Of a DNA stretch of 64,000 bases, positions 15,957-25,016 are shown piece after piece. The stretch is from Thermoplasmata archaeon (GTDB taxonomy: Archaea > Thermoplasmatota > Thermoplasmata > Thermoplasmatales > GCA-001856825). The notes below the pieces were generated by a model, which searched no databases, was not told the origin of the DNA, and worked only from the letters and a program-made list of their open reading frames with translations. The stretch is from contig JAJYUV010000006.1 in assembly GCA_021792355.1 (NCBI GenBank), positions 27,990 to 91,989 on the forward strand, in the 5' to 3' direction. The position numbers and the translations under genes are program-made. Position 1 is the stretch's first letter. The number at the start of each line of letters is the position of its first letter.

Positions 15957-17576
15957 GTGAAAAGAGTAATAACATTTGTGGTTGTAGCTTTAGTCGTTTT
16001 ATCTTTGTCCTTCGGAGTTATACTCTATGAACGATCTTCACAAAAATCAGCAAAGGAGTTGGGACCTGAGCTTGTGCTGTCTGTCGCTCCTGTCTCTGCA
16101 GGTCCTAGCACAACCTCTGAGAGATTTCTCTATGCGTCTGTTCAGATCTACGTAAACCCCTCGCCCACCGTAAGCACCGGGTTGCAGTCTTACGCAAATG
16201 TTACACCTCTATTTAACGGAAGTACCAACTCCACCGGAGATTTGGTCGCCAGCCTATCATACGGCTTCTATGCCATAGCAGATAACTGGACGTCATACTT
16301 CATGCACACTGGAAACCTTGGAGCAATGGCGTCCTACATAGCAGAGGTCTCTTACTACTACAGTGAAAACAACACGACTATGGTCTATTATCAGTCCGTA
16401 GTAGTACCTTTCGACCCTGCGTTCTACGTCCTTCCAACGGGCAACTTTCAAAACGTGACCGAGATATATGGATACCACCATGCTAGCAACCTGACATTCC
16501 AAGATCATCCCTCTTTTTCATCTATGAAGGGATACATCTATGCATCTTCCATTCAGTCCCCATCGATAGTGGGAACAAATGACTTGCCTCTTGGAATAGG
16601 AGGAGGAAACGGCAGCAACTTCTGGTCTTTGATCAAGTCGACGTCATTTAGTAATGAAACCATTCCTCTGGCTTGGGCTAATAATTCCGTACTCTCAAGC
16701 AACAACGAAGAAATTGATATATCTGTATTTCTAGGCTCAGGGAGTCAAGAAGCACTATTTCACTTGGGCCAGATAAGCAGCATCAGCGGGTCCGTTTCCT
16801 ACTCGGTACTCTCAAACAGCTCCTACACCTCTCCTGAAAACGCTAACGGCACTTGGATAGATGGATTAGCCGCTTACAACGCCCTTCCATTGAACGAAAA
16901 TTCCCCTCACGCGGTTATGCTTTACGTTGTTGGGACAATAACGCTGGATCAGTTCAGGGAATACATTTACACCTCTGGTGGATACCAGCCGTCAAACAAC
17001 TACCATTACACAACAGAGATCTCCTCTCTGAACGTGAATGGGAACAGAAATTATGACATGGATCATATGGACATAACAAGCGGAACCACATGGTCATTGA
17101 TGGAACCGCATAACCTAGCTAAGTATCTCTTTTCATCATCCTACATAAGTACAGAGAATTACACATTGTCAAACGGGGGAACAGCAGATTGGTCCACTAT
17201 AGAAGATAGTATGACGTCTGCTTCCAGCAATCTGTGGCCTGAAATAAACTCGCTCTTTGGTCTTGCGCTTTCAGTCGTTGGTGTAATCGCTGGTGCAGAT
17301 GGTTGGGCCCCCAGTGCTGGATGGGCAGACCTAGCTTCAGAGATTGCTACCTATGCTGGTGTTGCATCTTCCGTGTATGGACTGCTTAACACTCAGGTTA
17401 CCGGGGTGAGTGATAGCGTGTACTTAATTGCAGGCAGTGTTAACCTTGAGAATCCTGTCGGATCTTCAAACAGTCTCGTTCTGAATGCTCTCGTGAACAA
17501 CGTTCCCATGACAATTAATGGAAGAAGTGGACAGTTCAACATAGCGGTGTATGATCTCGAGGCTGTCTCAACCTAA
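15957..17576 (+). CDS. Large exported, membrane-anchored Ser/Thr/Asn-rich protein
   Basis: I do not recognise the family. The GTG at 15957 is preferred over the TTG at 15909 because it places a classic membrane anchor at the very N terminus (M-K-R-V-I-T-F-V-V-V-A-L-V-V-L-S-L-S-F-G). The remaining roughly 510 residues are rich in Ser, Thr, Asn and Tyr with many N-x-S/T sites, as expected for a glycosylated extracellular protein with one N-terminal segment. A Gly/Ala-rich stretch near the end (A-L-S-V-V-G-V-I-A-G-A-D-G-W) may be a second hydrophobic patch. Shares a Y-V-N-P-(S/N) motif soon after the anchor with the smaller protein at 46867. Possible surface protein; stands alone between convergent neighbours. 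Confidence 0.75.
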   Translation: MKRVITFVVVALVVLSLSFGVILYERSSQKSAKELGPELVLSVAPVSAGPSTTSERFLYASVQIYVNPSPTVSTGLQSYANVTPLFNGSTNSTGDLVASLSYGFYAIADNWTSYFMHTGNLGAMASYIAEVSYYYSENNTTMVYYQSVVVPFDPAFYVLPTGNFQNVTEIYGYHHASNLTFQDHPSFSSMKGYIYASSIQSPSIVGTNDLPLGIGGGNGSNFWSLIKSTSFSNETIPLAWANNSVLSSNNEEIDISVFLGSGSQEALFHLGQISSISGSVSYSVLSNSSYTSPENANGTWIDGLAAYNALPLNENSPHAVMLYVVGTITLDQFREYIYTSGGYQPSNNYHYTTEISSLNVNGNRNYDMDHMDITSGTTWSLMEPHNLAKYLFSSSYISTENYTLSNGGTADWSTIEDSMTSASSNLWPEINSLFGLALSVVGVIAGADGWAPSAGWADLASEIATYAGVASSVYGLLNTQVTGVSDSVYLIAGSVNLENPVGSSNSLVLNALVNNVPMTINGRSGQFNIAVYDLEAVST

Positions 17577-17610
17577 TTTTTCTAACTCTTAATTTTGTTT
17601 TCCCTTATTG
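17576..17610 (+). terminator. T-rich terminator after the exported protein gene
   Basis: Repeated T runs (TTTTT, TTTTG, TTTTCCC) directly follow the stop codon, the pattern of archaeal oligo-T termination without a hairpin. Confidence 0.4.
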
Positions 17611-17734
17611 ATTGGTTCGATTGATCCCTTTCCCCTGCCTCGGGACTATCATAGACAGATTGTTGGTCAGTTACGATTATTCTTTTCTTGGAATATTTGA
17701 ATTATGAGATTCTCCGTCTGTGCTAGGTCGTTTA

Positions 17735-18145
17735 TCAGTTCTTCTTGAACGCCTTTAATAACTTTGCCAGAGATTCAACTGCCCTAGTAGAATATTCTTC
17801 AATTCTTGCTACGGCTTGATCGTGCTCAGCCCCCGGTCCGATTATTCCTATAGTGACTGGTTTCTCATACTCGTTGGACAGATCGACTATCTTTCTGACC
17901 GATTGATTTATCACAAGATCGTCGTGCTTTGTCTCCCCCTTTATAACTGCCCCTATAAGAGCAACTCCGTCGATGCTCTTCTTTTTCAGGAGTAACTTCA
18001 CCGCCAGCGGCATATCAAAGACGCCCGGCACTCTTACGGATTCGTGTTCAAAGCCTAGAAGTTCAGCTTGCTCCTCAGCCTTCTTGTGCATAAGGGAAGT
18101 TATGTCGTAGTTAAAGTCAGAAACAACTAGTCCTATTCTTGGCAT
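17735..18145 (-). CDS. ribH: 6,7-dimethyl-8-ribityllumazine synthase
   Basis: Penultimate step of riboflavin synthesis: joins the RibB product to the pyrimidine to give lumazine. Seen: [10 protein letters not shown] near the start, the [14 protein letters not shown] loop, [15 protein letters not shown] with the catalytic His, and V-T-I-G-I-I-G-P-G. The open frame reaches 18175, but the ATG at 18145 is preferred: it lies 1 base after the ribC stop, has a GGTGAGG site 6-7 bases before it and starts M-P-R-I-G-L-V-V-S as in the family (136 aa). Confidence 0.95.
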   Translation of the reverse strand: MPRIGLVVSDFNYDITSLMHKKAEEQAELLGFEHESVRVPGVFDMPLAVKLLLKKKSIDGVALIGAVIKGETKHDDLVINQSVRKIVDLSNEYEKPVTIGIIGPGAEHDQAVARIEEYSTRAVESLAKLLKAFKKN

Positions 18146-18146
18146 A

Positions 18147-18626
18147 TCAATCCTCACCCAGGATTTGTCCGGCATTATTATAGCCTTGCCTCAGTCCCTG
18201 TCCTGCCATAGCTGACAGAGAGCTTCCGCCATCTCTAACCAGCTTCACTAGGTTTATGGCATGCTTTGCGGCTCTATCTTTAGCGAGTGAAAGGAGCTGG
18301 GATTCTTCAACCTCGTCTTCATGGACCGTAACATCCATTATGTGCCTCTTGGCAAGCAACTGCGCCTGGATCAGACCAATGCTAGTAGCAAGATAGCTGT
18401 ACTTGTCCAATTTGGTCCTTCCAACCCATCCAAGTGTTATTACTCCCTCACACCCCTGTTCAAAAAGCTTCGTCGCGCCGATGGGCATGTCCTTTATGCC
18501 AGGGACCGTGTACCTTACTATCTCCCCATCCGGATCTTCCTTTCTGATAGTATCGTATGCAATCCTCCCCATATCAATACGTGAAAACGTCGTATCAACT
18601 ATTCCGTACTTCGTCATGCCACTCAT
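18147..18626 (-). CDS. ribC: Riboflavin synthase, archaeal type
   Basis: Dismutates two lumazine molecules to riboflavin. This is the archaeal enzyme related to lumazine synthase, not the bacterial RibE type: [34 protein letters not shown] and the C-terminal H-E-D-E-V-E are typical. 159 aa. Starts in the ribB stop (ATGA overlap), one base before ribH, forming the operon ribB-ribC-ribH. Confidence 0.96.
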   Translation of the reverse strand: MSGMTKYGIVDTTFSRIDMGRIAYDTIRKEDPDGEIVRYTVPGIKDMPIGATKLFEQGCEGVITLGWVGRTKLDKYSYLATSIGLIQAQLLAKRHIMDVTVHEDEVEESQLLSLAKDRAAKHAINLVKLVRDGGSSLSAMAGQGLRQGYNNAGQILGED

Positions 18627-19321
18627 CCCTTTATGATCTCTTTTCCTTCCAGAAATATCAGGTTGTTCTTTGAAGCGTATTCTTCAGCGTTTGCTTTTTT
18701 TAAGCTCTTCCCATCTCCAAGCATTTCTGCAATGACCATGCTTCTAGGAAGACCTGCAAGTTCTGCAATATGCGATACCAGTTCTGTGTGCCCTCGCCTT
18801 TCGTTCAGTCCTCTGGAAGCAAGTACTGGAACATGACCCGGTGCGTAGAAATTTCTTTGGAAAAATTCCTCTTTGTTTTGGATGTGATCAGTCAGAAGAT
18901 TGTGCAGTTCTCTTATCGTGTTTGCTCTATCTGAATCTGAGATTCCGGTTCCCACTGAAACGTGATTGACCCACATCGTAAACGATGGATAGTCTCCGTA
19001 TGATGGCCTCTTGATTAGTTTTTGATAAATCGGATGAGTTTTCCACTCATCGGTTAGGAAGTTCAATCCTATCTTCTGCGCCTCTTCCTTTCCGGTAACA
19101 TAACAGATGAGACCTCCGGCGTCCTTTCTTAGCTGGTTTATAGATTTCCAGGTAACCGCTCCTGCGTAGAAGACCATGTCTGCTTCCTCTTCTCTTCCAT
19201 CAAAATCGTAAACTATCAGCGGTGATCCATTCAGAAGCCTCTCTTTTATATTTGAAAGCGATAACCCAGATAGATCGTTCATAATTCCGTCAGTGAAGGA
19301 ACATATTTTAACATTTCCCAT
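18623..19321 (-). CDS. ribB: 3,4-dihydroxy-2-butanone 4-phosphate synthase
   Basis: Converts ribulose 5-phosphate to the four-carbon precursor of riboflavin. Signature residues: V-Y-D-F-D-G-R-E-E-E-A-D-M-V-F (usual D-x-x-x-R-E-x-E-x-D), R-K-D-A-G-G-L-I-C-Y, and R-G-H-T-E-L-V-S-H-I-A-E-L-A-G-L. 232 aa. The ATG at 19321 lies about 26 bases after a TATA-like TTTTATATTT (inside the end of the carrier gene), so a leaderless start is likely; M14 is an alternative. Ribulose 5-phosphate ties it to the pentose pathway genes at the right end. Confidence 0.95.
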   Translation of the reverse strand: MGNVKICSFTDGIMNDLSGLSLSNIKERLLNGSPLIVYDFDGREEEADMVFYAGAVTWKSINQLRKDAGGLICYVTGKEEAQKIGLNFLTDEWKTHPIYQKLIKRPSYGDYPSFTMWVNHVSVGTGISDSDRANTIRELHNLLTDHIQNKEEFFQRNFYAPGHVPVLASRGLNERRGHTELVSHIAELAGLPRSMVIAEMLGDGKSLKKANAEEYASKNNLIFLEGKEIIKG

Positions 19322-19342
19322 TTTATTGGATTTACTCAGGAA

Positions 19343-20302
19343 TTAGTAAATATAAAACAGAAATATTAGGAAGGAAGCAAGATAGATCAAATAAACATAA
19401 ACCGCATTTCTGAATCTATAAGTGACGATACCCAACGCAATGGAGAATGAGGAAGTGAGCAGGATCGCCACAATACCGCTGGTGGTTATTACCCACTGGC
19501 TTGCCAGTATGCCCAAAGCGGGAAAGAAGGTAGCAAAATACATTTCTTCTCCAGCCATTGCTCCTATTGCAAGACTAGTCTTGCTCCTAGAAGCCCATAT
19601 TATTGCATTTAGAGTTTCAGGAACGATCGTCCCTATTGGGACTAACAGAATCGTTATCAGTTCTCTGTTTAATCCTGTTTGCAAGGAGAGACTGTCTATT
19701 CCCTGAACGAGAATCATCGAACCTGCGATTAGGAATACGACTCCAGCTGCTATTATAACTGACAGCATGGTCCCGCTCCTTATTCTGATAGAAGTGGCCT
19801 CCTCTTCAAATGTCTCCTTTCCTCTAACAAATAGAAGGAAGACTACGTAGAGGATAACAAGCACGACCGCTACAGTTATCCTTATGATGGCAAAACCGAA
19901 AAACCACGGGATCAACATTATTGGGAACACTAGCCCAAGGTAAATGAGAGACTTCGAGAGGATAGGATCGATACTTTCGATCTTCTTCTTTCTACTGCTA
20001 TAAAGAAGAGTCGAAGCGACGATTGGAAAACCTATTGCTGAGACCATGAAAGGCTCTCCTATTATTGTCCCAGCTGCAACCTCAGACCCAGGCTCTTTCC
20101 CTACCAGGACCAGAGCTATGATGATTATGACCAGTTCCGGCATGGCTGTAAACACTGGACTGATCACGGTGCCGGTGAATCTTTCAGTGAATTTTCCCCT
20201 CTTTCCTATTTCTTCTATTGTGAGAGTCAGAATTAATGAACTCACAATCAGCATCACGATTCCCCCGGCAACCTCTGATACTGGAAGGAATGTTGATGTC
20301 AC
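19343..20302 (-). CDS. Sodium/calcium exchanger family membrane protein
   Basis: Member of the CaCA cation exchanger superfamily, 319 aa with about ten hydrophobic segments in two inverted halves. The alpha repeats are recognisable as S-P-V-F-T-A-M-P-E-L-V-I-I-I-I-A-L with G-T-I-I-G-E-P (first half) and P-I-G-T-I-V-P-E-T-L-N-A-I-I-W-A-S with A-I-G-A-M-A-G-E-E (second half), each with the ion-binding Glu. Ion specificity cannot be read off. GTG start about 26 bases after a TTTTTTTAAT box, so probably leaderless; 21 bases upstream of ribB. Confidence 0.88.
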   Translation of the reverse strand: MTSTFLPVSEVAGGIVMLIVSSLILTLTIEEIGKRGKFTERFTGTVISPVFTAMPELVIIIIALVLVGKEPGSEVAAGTIIGEPFMVSAIGFPIVASTLLYSSRKKKIESIDPILSKSLIYLGLVFPIMLIPWFFGFAIIRITVAVVLVILYVVFLLFVRGKETFEEEATSIRIRSGTMLSVIIAAGVVFLIAGSMILVQGIDSLSLQTGLNRELITILLVPIGTIVPETLNAIIWASRSKTSLAIGAMAGEEMYFATFFPALGILASQWVITTSGIVAILLTSSFSIALGIVTYRFRNAVYVYLIYLASFLIFLFYIY

Positions 20303-20430
20303 CGTACCTTCATTCTTTCGCCATTAAAAAAATAGACTGTCCTCAAATGTGACCGCTGTTATGAGTTCTTCTTAGGCTGTGAAATCTCGAGTTTAAGTTT
20401 TATATGATTTACCAATTCACTTTTAGAAAA

Positions 20431-21198
20431 ATGAAAGCGATTATAACTGCTGCTGGACTTGGGAAGAGGTCAGGACTAAATGGACTGATAAGAAAGGAAT
20501 TATTGAACGTATATGATTTCAGGGACGGTTCGCTGATACTGAGACCGATAATAGACGTCCTCTTGACCAAACTTGGGAAGGTAGGTGTGAGTGATTTCGC
20601 GGTCGTCCTGGATCCCTCTGATACTCTTTCCCAGGACTATATAAGCAGAACGTTTCCCTCGGTAAAAATCTTCTTTCAGAAAGAAAAGAGGGGATTTGGA
20701 GATGCAGTTCTTGCTGCCAAGGAATTCGTGGATGATGAAGGATTTCTTCTTGCAGCTGGAGACGGGATGGTTCTCGATATCGAAAGATTTTGGAAAGCGG
20801 TCAGACGTGCCGAAATGGAAGGGACCTGGAGGCTATTCGTCATGAGAGTGGACGACCCAAGGAGATACGGTGTCGCTGTATTTTCCAATGAAAATAATCT
20901 CGAGGAAGTGACTGGTGTTGTGGAAAAACCAGTAAACCCTCCGTCAAATTATGCAATGTGTGCATTGTACTATCTTCCACCACAGATATTTGACTTCATC
21001 TCTTACATAGATGGAAAGGCCGAGTTGACAGACGCTATAGCTGAAGCAGTCAAGTCAGGAATAAAATTTGGTGCGATCGAAGTACCGAGAAGTTCTTGGG
21101 TCAGTGTCGGCCTTGCAGAAGATTACAGGCTCGTTCTTGAAGCGACCTATAGATACGCAGTGAAGGAGTCAAGAGCACGAGATAATTTAGAGCCCTGA
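20431..21198 (+). CDS. Sugar-phosphate nucleotidyltransferase
   Basis: Transfers a nucleotide to a sugar 1-phosphate, giving an activated sugar. M-K-A-I-I-T-A-A-G-L-G-K-R-S-G begins the protein at the ATG at 20431, which is preferred over 20404 because a TATA box (GTTTTATATGA at 20396-20406) lies about 28 bases before it. Downstream are F-F-Q-K-E-K-R-G-F-G-D-A-V-L-A-A, A-A-G-D-G-M-V and V-V-E-K-P-V-N-P-P, the usual order for UTP-glucose-1-phosphate uridylyltransferase-like enzymes. 255 aa. Its end overlaps the convergent sulfoquinovose synthase by 12 bases; it may supply the UDP-glucose that enzyme uses (inference). Confidence 0.87.
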   Translation: MKAIITAAGLGKRSGLNGLIRKELLNVYDFRDGSLILRPIIDVLLTKLGKVGVSDFAVVLDPSDTLSQDYISRTFPSVKIFFQKEKRGFGDAVLAAKEFVDDEGFLLAAGDGMVLDIERFWKAVRRAEMEGTWRLFVMRVDDPRRYGVAVFSNENNLEEVTGVVEKPVNPPSNYAMCALYYLPPQIFDFISYIDGKAELTDAIAEAVKSGIKFGAIEVPRSSWVSVGLAEDYRLVLEATYRYAVKESRARDNLEP

Positions 21199-22356
21199 GC
21201 TCTTTGTCCAGAATGTCCTTGGCATGATTACTTTCTTCAGTTTCTCACACCTCTCCTTGTGTTCTAAGAGATTCTCTATCATTCTCCCGATATCCTTTCT
21301 CAATTCGCCGGATGGTCTATAGCCCAGATCATAAAGCTTCTTGTGATCTGGATTGTAGTAGTGATCCTCTGCTTCAACTCTTGGATTTTCGACGTGCCTA
21401 ATCTCTGCTTTCTTGCCTGTGATTTCCCTGAACACCTCGCTTACAGTTTCTGCCAGAAAGTTCACAGAATAGTACTGGTCAAATTGGTTCAGTACCCTGT
21501 ACTCGCCATCCTTTGGTGGTTTTTCAAGGGCGAGGGTAAGGCAGGAAATGCTATCTTCAAGTGACAGGAAACCTCTCTTCTGGTTCCCTTTTCCATATGG
21601 AGTTATAGGGAGAGCTGCTACTGCCTGTGCTGCAAATCTATTCAGAGCTGTTCCCCACACTTCATCTATGTCAAACCTGGTATAGAGCCTTGACTTCTCT
21701 ATCTCCTTTGTTGCAGATCCATACACCACCCCTTGCATAACGTCCGTTATCTTTAATTTCCATAACCTGTTTGCAAACATGAGATTGTTGGAATCGTGAA
21801 CCTTAGTCCAGTGATACCATGAACTTGCATTTCTGGGGAATGGCAGTGTGTCCTTCCTTCCCCTGAACTCTATATCGATGAACCCCTCTGTTATGTCAAT
21901 GTTGGGAGTACCATATTCTCCCATGGTACCCAGCTTGATTATGTGAACGTCTGGATCTAAATCCTTGGAGGCGTAAACCAAATTGATAGTGCTGATCAGA
22001 TTGCTGACCATAGTCTCATTTGCCTGTTTTAGACCGATCATGGAATATGGGGCAGATCGCTGCTCCGCAAGATGATAGACAGCATCAGGATGTACTTGCT
22101 GAAATAGTTGGTACATGAACTTCGGGTCTGCGACATTTCCTCTAAAGAACTTGATTTCCTTTCCGTAGGCTTCCTTAAAACCCTCGAGCCTCGTACCTAT
22201 AGGCGGAATTGGCAAGACAGATTCGGATCCAACCTCTTTGACCCTTTTCCTCGTGAAGAAGTTATCGGCACCGTAGATGTCATGCCCTTTTGAAGCGAGC
22301 CTCTGGGCCAGGGTCCAGCCAATGTACCCATCGATTCCGAGAATCAGAACCTTCAT
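21187..22356 (-). CDS. agl3: UDP-sulfoquinovose synthase (SqdB/Agl3-like)
   Basis: Makes UDP-sulfoquinovose from UDP-glucose and sulfite. Short-chain dehydrogenase-type NAD site I-L-G-I-D-G-Y-I-G near the start, and the family-specific runs H-L-A-E-Q-R-S-A-P-Y-S-M, T-M-G-E-Y-G-T-P-N-I-D-I and A-S-S-W-Y-H-W-T-K-V-H-D-S. 389 aa from the ATG at 22356, about 28 bases after AAAATTAAAT, hence probably leaderless; a TTG at 22362 is the longer alternative. In Sulfolobus Agl3 feeds protein N-glycosylation; in Thermoplasma a sulfonated deoxyhexose is part of the N-glycan. The same is likely here given the exported sequon-rich proteins; sulfolipid head groups are the alternative. Confidence 0.93.
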   Translation of the reverse strand: MKVLILGIDGYIGWTLAQRLASKGHDIYGADNFFTRKRVKEVGSESVLPIPPIGTRLEGFKEAYGKEIKFFRGNVADPKFMYQLFQQVHPDAVYHLAEQRSAPYSMIGLKQANETMVSNLISTINLVYASKDLDPDVHIIKLGTMGEYGTPNIDITEGFIDIEFRGRKDTLPFPRNASSWYHWTKVHDSNNLMFANRLWKLKITDVMQGVVYGSATKEIEKSRLYTRFDIDEVWGTALNRFAAQAVAALPITPYGKGNQKRGFLSLEDSISCLTLALEKPPKDGEYRVLNQFDQYYSVNFLAETVSEVFREITGKKAEIRHVENPRVEAEDHYYNPDHKKLYDLGYRPSGELRKDIGRMIENLLEHKERCEKLKKVIMPRTFWTKSSGL

Positions 22357-22506
22357 ACACAACGAAGCCTCTTGACGGATTTAATTTTTGACTCAATACA
22401 TCGATAGGATGACTGTCCATTCAGTTAGGTAGAATAATATCGTTTAGGCGACCATCGATTCTTGCGTCACTATTAATAGGATTGGTTTTCTTTCTATCTA
22501 TCCATT

Positions 22507-23499
22507 ATGAAGAAGATTGCCGTTGTGTGCCCGTATAGAATAAGCTTCAGTGGAGGAGGTACCGATGTCTCCCCTTTTCCTGAGATGTACGGTGGATCTG
22601 TCATCAACGCCACGATCGACAGAGGGATTCGGGTTGACTATGTAGACGATGGTCAGCCCCTTGAAATTTCTTCAAGGGATCTGCTGAAGAGCTGGAGTTT
22701 CTCTAAACGCATCCACAATAGTTTTCTTGAGGGAATTACAGACCTGTTCAAGGAAAGGGGTATTAAAAACGGCAGATTGAGCATCGCTGGAGACGTTCCA
22801 CCCGGAACCGGTTTAGGCAGTTCTAGCGCCTTGGTTCTGGGTCTTCTCCAGATAGTGAAGATCCTGAGAGGGGAGGAGCTGAATAGGGAAAGTCTTGCGA
22901 AGGAAACCTACGACATAGAGAGAAATTTCTTTGGCGTTACCCTGGGAAGGCAGGATCCATTTGCAATTTCTTTTGGGGGAATGAAGTACACTGAGTTTAA
23001 CGGAGAAAACTACAAAATAGAGACTTTCGATTACGAGGACCCTTTCGTAAGGAGGCTCGAGAAATCAACACTGATGGTCTATACTGGATCCACTCACAAC
23101 AGTACGGATGAACTTCAGGAAGAAGTCAGCAAACTCAAAGAGGGTTCTGTAGACCTGATCCGCCGCTTGCTTGAAATAAAGAGGAACACGGAAGAGGTTA
23201 GGGATTCCATAAAAGGGAACAATTTTGAGAGATTTGTCCAACTCATTGATTTGGGGTGGGAGCTAAAGAAAGGTCTAGGAAAGAGAATAACCAACCCCAA
23301 GGTCGATGCGCTCATAAACCTGGCAAAGAAAAATGGGGCTGGTGCTGCTAGGTTGATGGGGGGCGGTTCAGCTGGTTTTGTCCTGGTACTGAGCACCCCA
23401 GATAAAATTTGGGAAGTTCAAAAGAAGATGATGGAAAATTCAGAGTTCGTGACGCGCATTTCCTTTGATCAGGCTGGAGCCAGATCGGTTACTTTCTAA
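22507..23499 (+). CDS. GHMP-family sugar kinase (heptose 7-phosphate kinase-like)
   Basis: 330 aa GHMP kinase resembling D-glycero-D-manno-heptose 7-phosphate kinase (HddA). N-terminal P-Y-R-I-S-F-S-G-G-G-T-D, the ATP-binding G-D-V-P-P-G-T-G-L-G-S-S-S-A-L at about residues 97-111, D-I-E-R-N-F-F-G-V-T-L-G-R-Q-D-P-F, and the C-terminal M-G-G-G-S-A-G-F motif are all present. Likely phosphorylates a sugar or sugar phosphate for nucleotide-sugar synthesis; exact substrate unknown. Divergent from agl3 over a 150-base promoter region. Confidence 0.87.
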   Translation: MKKIAVVCPYRISFSGGGTDVSPFPEMYGGSVINATIDRGIRVDYVDDGQPLEISSRDLLKSWSFSKRIHNSFLEGITDLFKERGIKNGRLSIAGDVPPGTGLGSSSALVLGLLQIVKILRGEELNRESLAKETYDIERNFFGVTLGRQDPFAISFGGMKYTEFNGENYKIETFDYEDPFVRRLEKSTLMVYTGSTHNSTDELQEEVSKLKEGSVDLIRRLLEIKRNTEEVRDSIKGNNFERFVQLIDLGWELKKGLGKRITNPKVDALINLAKKNGAGAARLMGGGSAGFVLVLSTPDKIWEVQKKMMENSEFVTRISFDQAGARSVTF

Positions 23500-23566
23500 C
23501 GACTGTTTGGAACATTGTTAAGTGATATTGCAGATGAATCTGGATGAGTGGACTATCCATTAGGAA

Positions 23567-24799
23567 CTATCTCGTCATCCACTTCGACTGCTTCCAGCAC
23601 GTCAAAAAGCCGTATATGGACGTGAAGAATATTATGATCAGGGCCAGACCTCCGAAGGCAAGAGTTCTCACTCTCTCCCGCTTGAGATTCATAACTACGG
23701 CCGATCCGAAGATTAAAGGTCCTGGTAAACTCAGCAGGTCAAGTACTGGGTGAATTATTGCCCTGTTAGTCAAAATTAGTGTTGGATGCGTAACCAAATC
23801 CATTATCGTATCGAAGCTATTCCCTGCAAACGTTCCAAGGACGTCTAGACTAAAATAAAGCCTGAAAATTCCTAGTCCTAAAGTGAGTATAGGCAGGGCG
23901 AATGTGCTGATTGCTTCGAATGCGTAGAAACCTCCAGCCTTAATGGCAGTACCATCAGTAAGGTTCTTTAGAAAATAGTAATAAGAGCTCCTGGCCCATC
24001 GAATGCTCTGTTTGGCGAACTGCTTGAAGTTCTCTGGAGGCTCTGTTTCTACGACAACTTCAAAGCACTTGGTGGCTCTGTAGCCCTTCTTGATGATATA
24101 AGCTGTAAGTTGCTGGTCATCGCCCATGGTAGCTATCTTACCCGCAACTTTGTGATACTTGAATTCGTCAGATGTGAGGAGAGGCTTCACGATGGATGTC
24201 CTGTACATTGCACACTTGCCGTCTATAACCATCACACTCCCCCCTCTTACCGTCATCGCTTTTAGGATTATCTCTCGTGTTCGCTCCAAGAATTCTGCAC
24301 TGTACGACGCTCCACTATTTGTTCTTTTTATTGAAACGTTCGCTCCCACTCCACCCACATTTTCCTTGAAATGCGTCAACATCCTGTCAACTGTATCTGC
24401 AGGTATTATTGTGTCACTGTCGACGAACAGTACGAAATTGGTATCTACGTATCTCATCCCCTCGGAGATAGCTATTCTCTTTCCGCCCCTTTCTTCCAGA
24501 TAGACGAACTTCCCCCCATTCTTTTCTACCATCGTCCTGTATGGTTCATTGCTTGAATCTCCAACGACGACAAACTTGGCACCCTGAACCTTGACTCCCT
24601 GGATGACCTTCTCGAATACATCCACCCTTTCGTTGTAAATTGGAACGACTATCGTTACGTCTTTTGCTCCAGAATTCTCATTTTTGAAGTCCTCGGGTTC
24701 GTGCCTCATTAGGTAATATGCGTTTAGCGCATAGTATAGAAAGTAGATTATTGTTGTAAAGACGGAGATTAGTATCAGGTACCGATAGATCAATAGCAC
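23567..24799 (-). CDS. Membrane-bound processive glycosyltransferase, GT2 family
   Basis: Hyaluronan/cellulose-synthase-like enzyme. N-terminal membrane helix, then the GT-A domain with V-T-I-V-V-P-I-Y-N-E-R, the D-S-D metal site (about residues 148-150 in the longest frame), G-D-D-Q-Q-L-T and Q-S-I-R-W (the Q-x-x-R-W processivity motif, 285-289), followed by three or four membrane segments. The longest frame starts with TTG at 24862; a GTG at 24799 lies about 27 bases after a TTTATTTA box and puts the helix at the N terminus, so it is preferred (410 aa). Probably builds a surface polysaccharide or lipid-linked glycan. Confidence 0.87.
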   Translation of the reverse strand: MLLIYRYLILISVFTTIIYFLYYALNAYYLMRHEPEDFKNENSGAKDVTIVVPIYNERVDVFEKVIQGVKVQGAKFVVVGDSSNEPYRTMVEKNGGKFVYLEERGGKRIAISEGMRYVDTNFVLFVDSDTIIPADTVDRMLTHFKENVGGVGANVSIKRTNSGASYSAEFLERTREIILKAMTVRGGSVMVIDGKCAMYRTSIVKPLLTSDEFKYHKVAGKIATMGDDQQLTAYIIKKGYRATKCFEVVVETEPPENFKQFAKQSIRWARSSYYYFLKNLTDGTAIKAGGFYAFEAISTFALPILTLGLGIFRLYFSLDVLGTFAGNSFDTIMDLVTHPTLILTNRAIIHPVLDLLSLPGPLIFGSAVVMNLKRERVRTLAFGGLALIIIFFTSIYGFLTCWKQSKWMTR

Positions 24800-25016
24800 T
24801 GACTGCAGTATTACGTTACGGTAAATAAATCTTAGTTTTAAAATTGAGATATAATTATACAATTAATATTATTAGATTCCCAACTGGATTAATCCATTTT
24901 AAGAAACGATTATGATGGCTCATTCTTTGAATAAGGACTGGACGAAGCTAGTCCATTCACAATCCATTTGTGCCTTAAATTGCAGTAAGGTTAAACCCCA
25001 TCAGTGATTATCCATT

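Noticed and set aside
24933..24960. Short inverted repeat GGACT/AGTCC before the Hef-like gene
   Set aside because: Only 5 pairs with a 10-base spacer; expected by chance.
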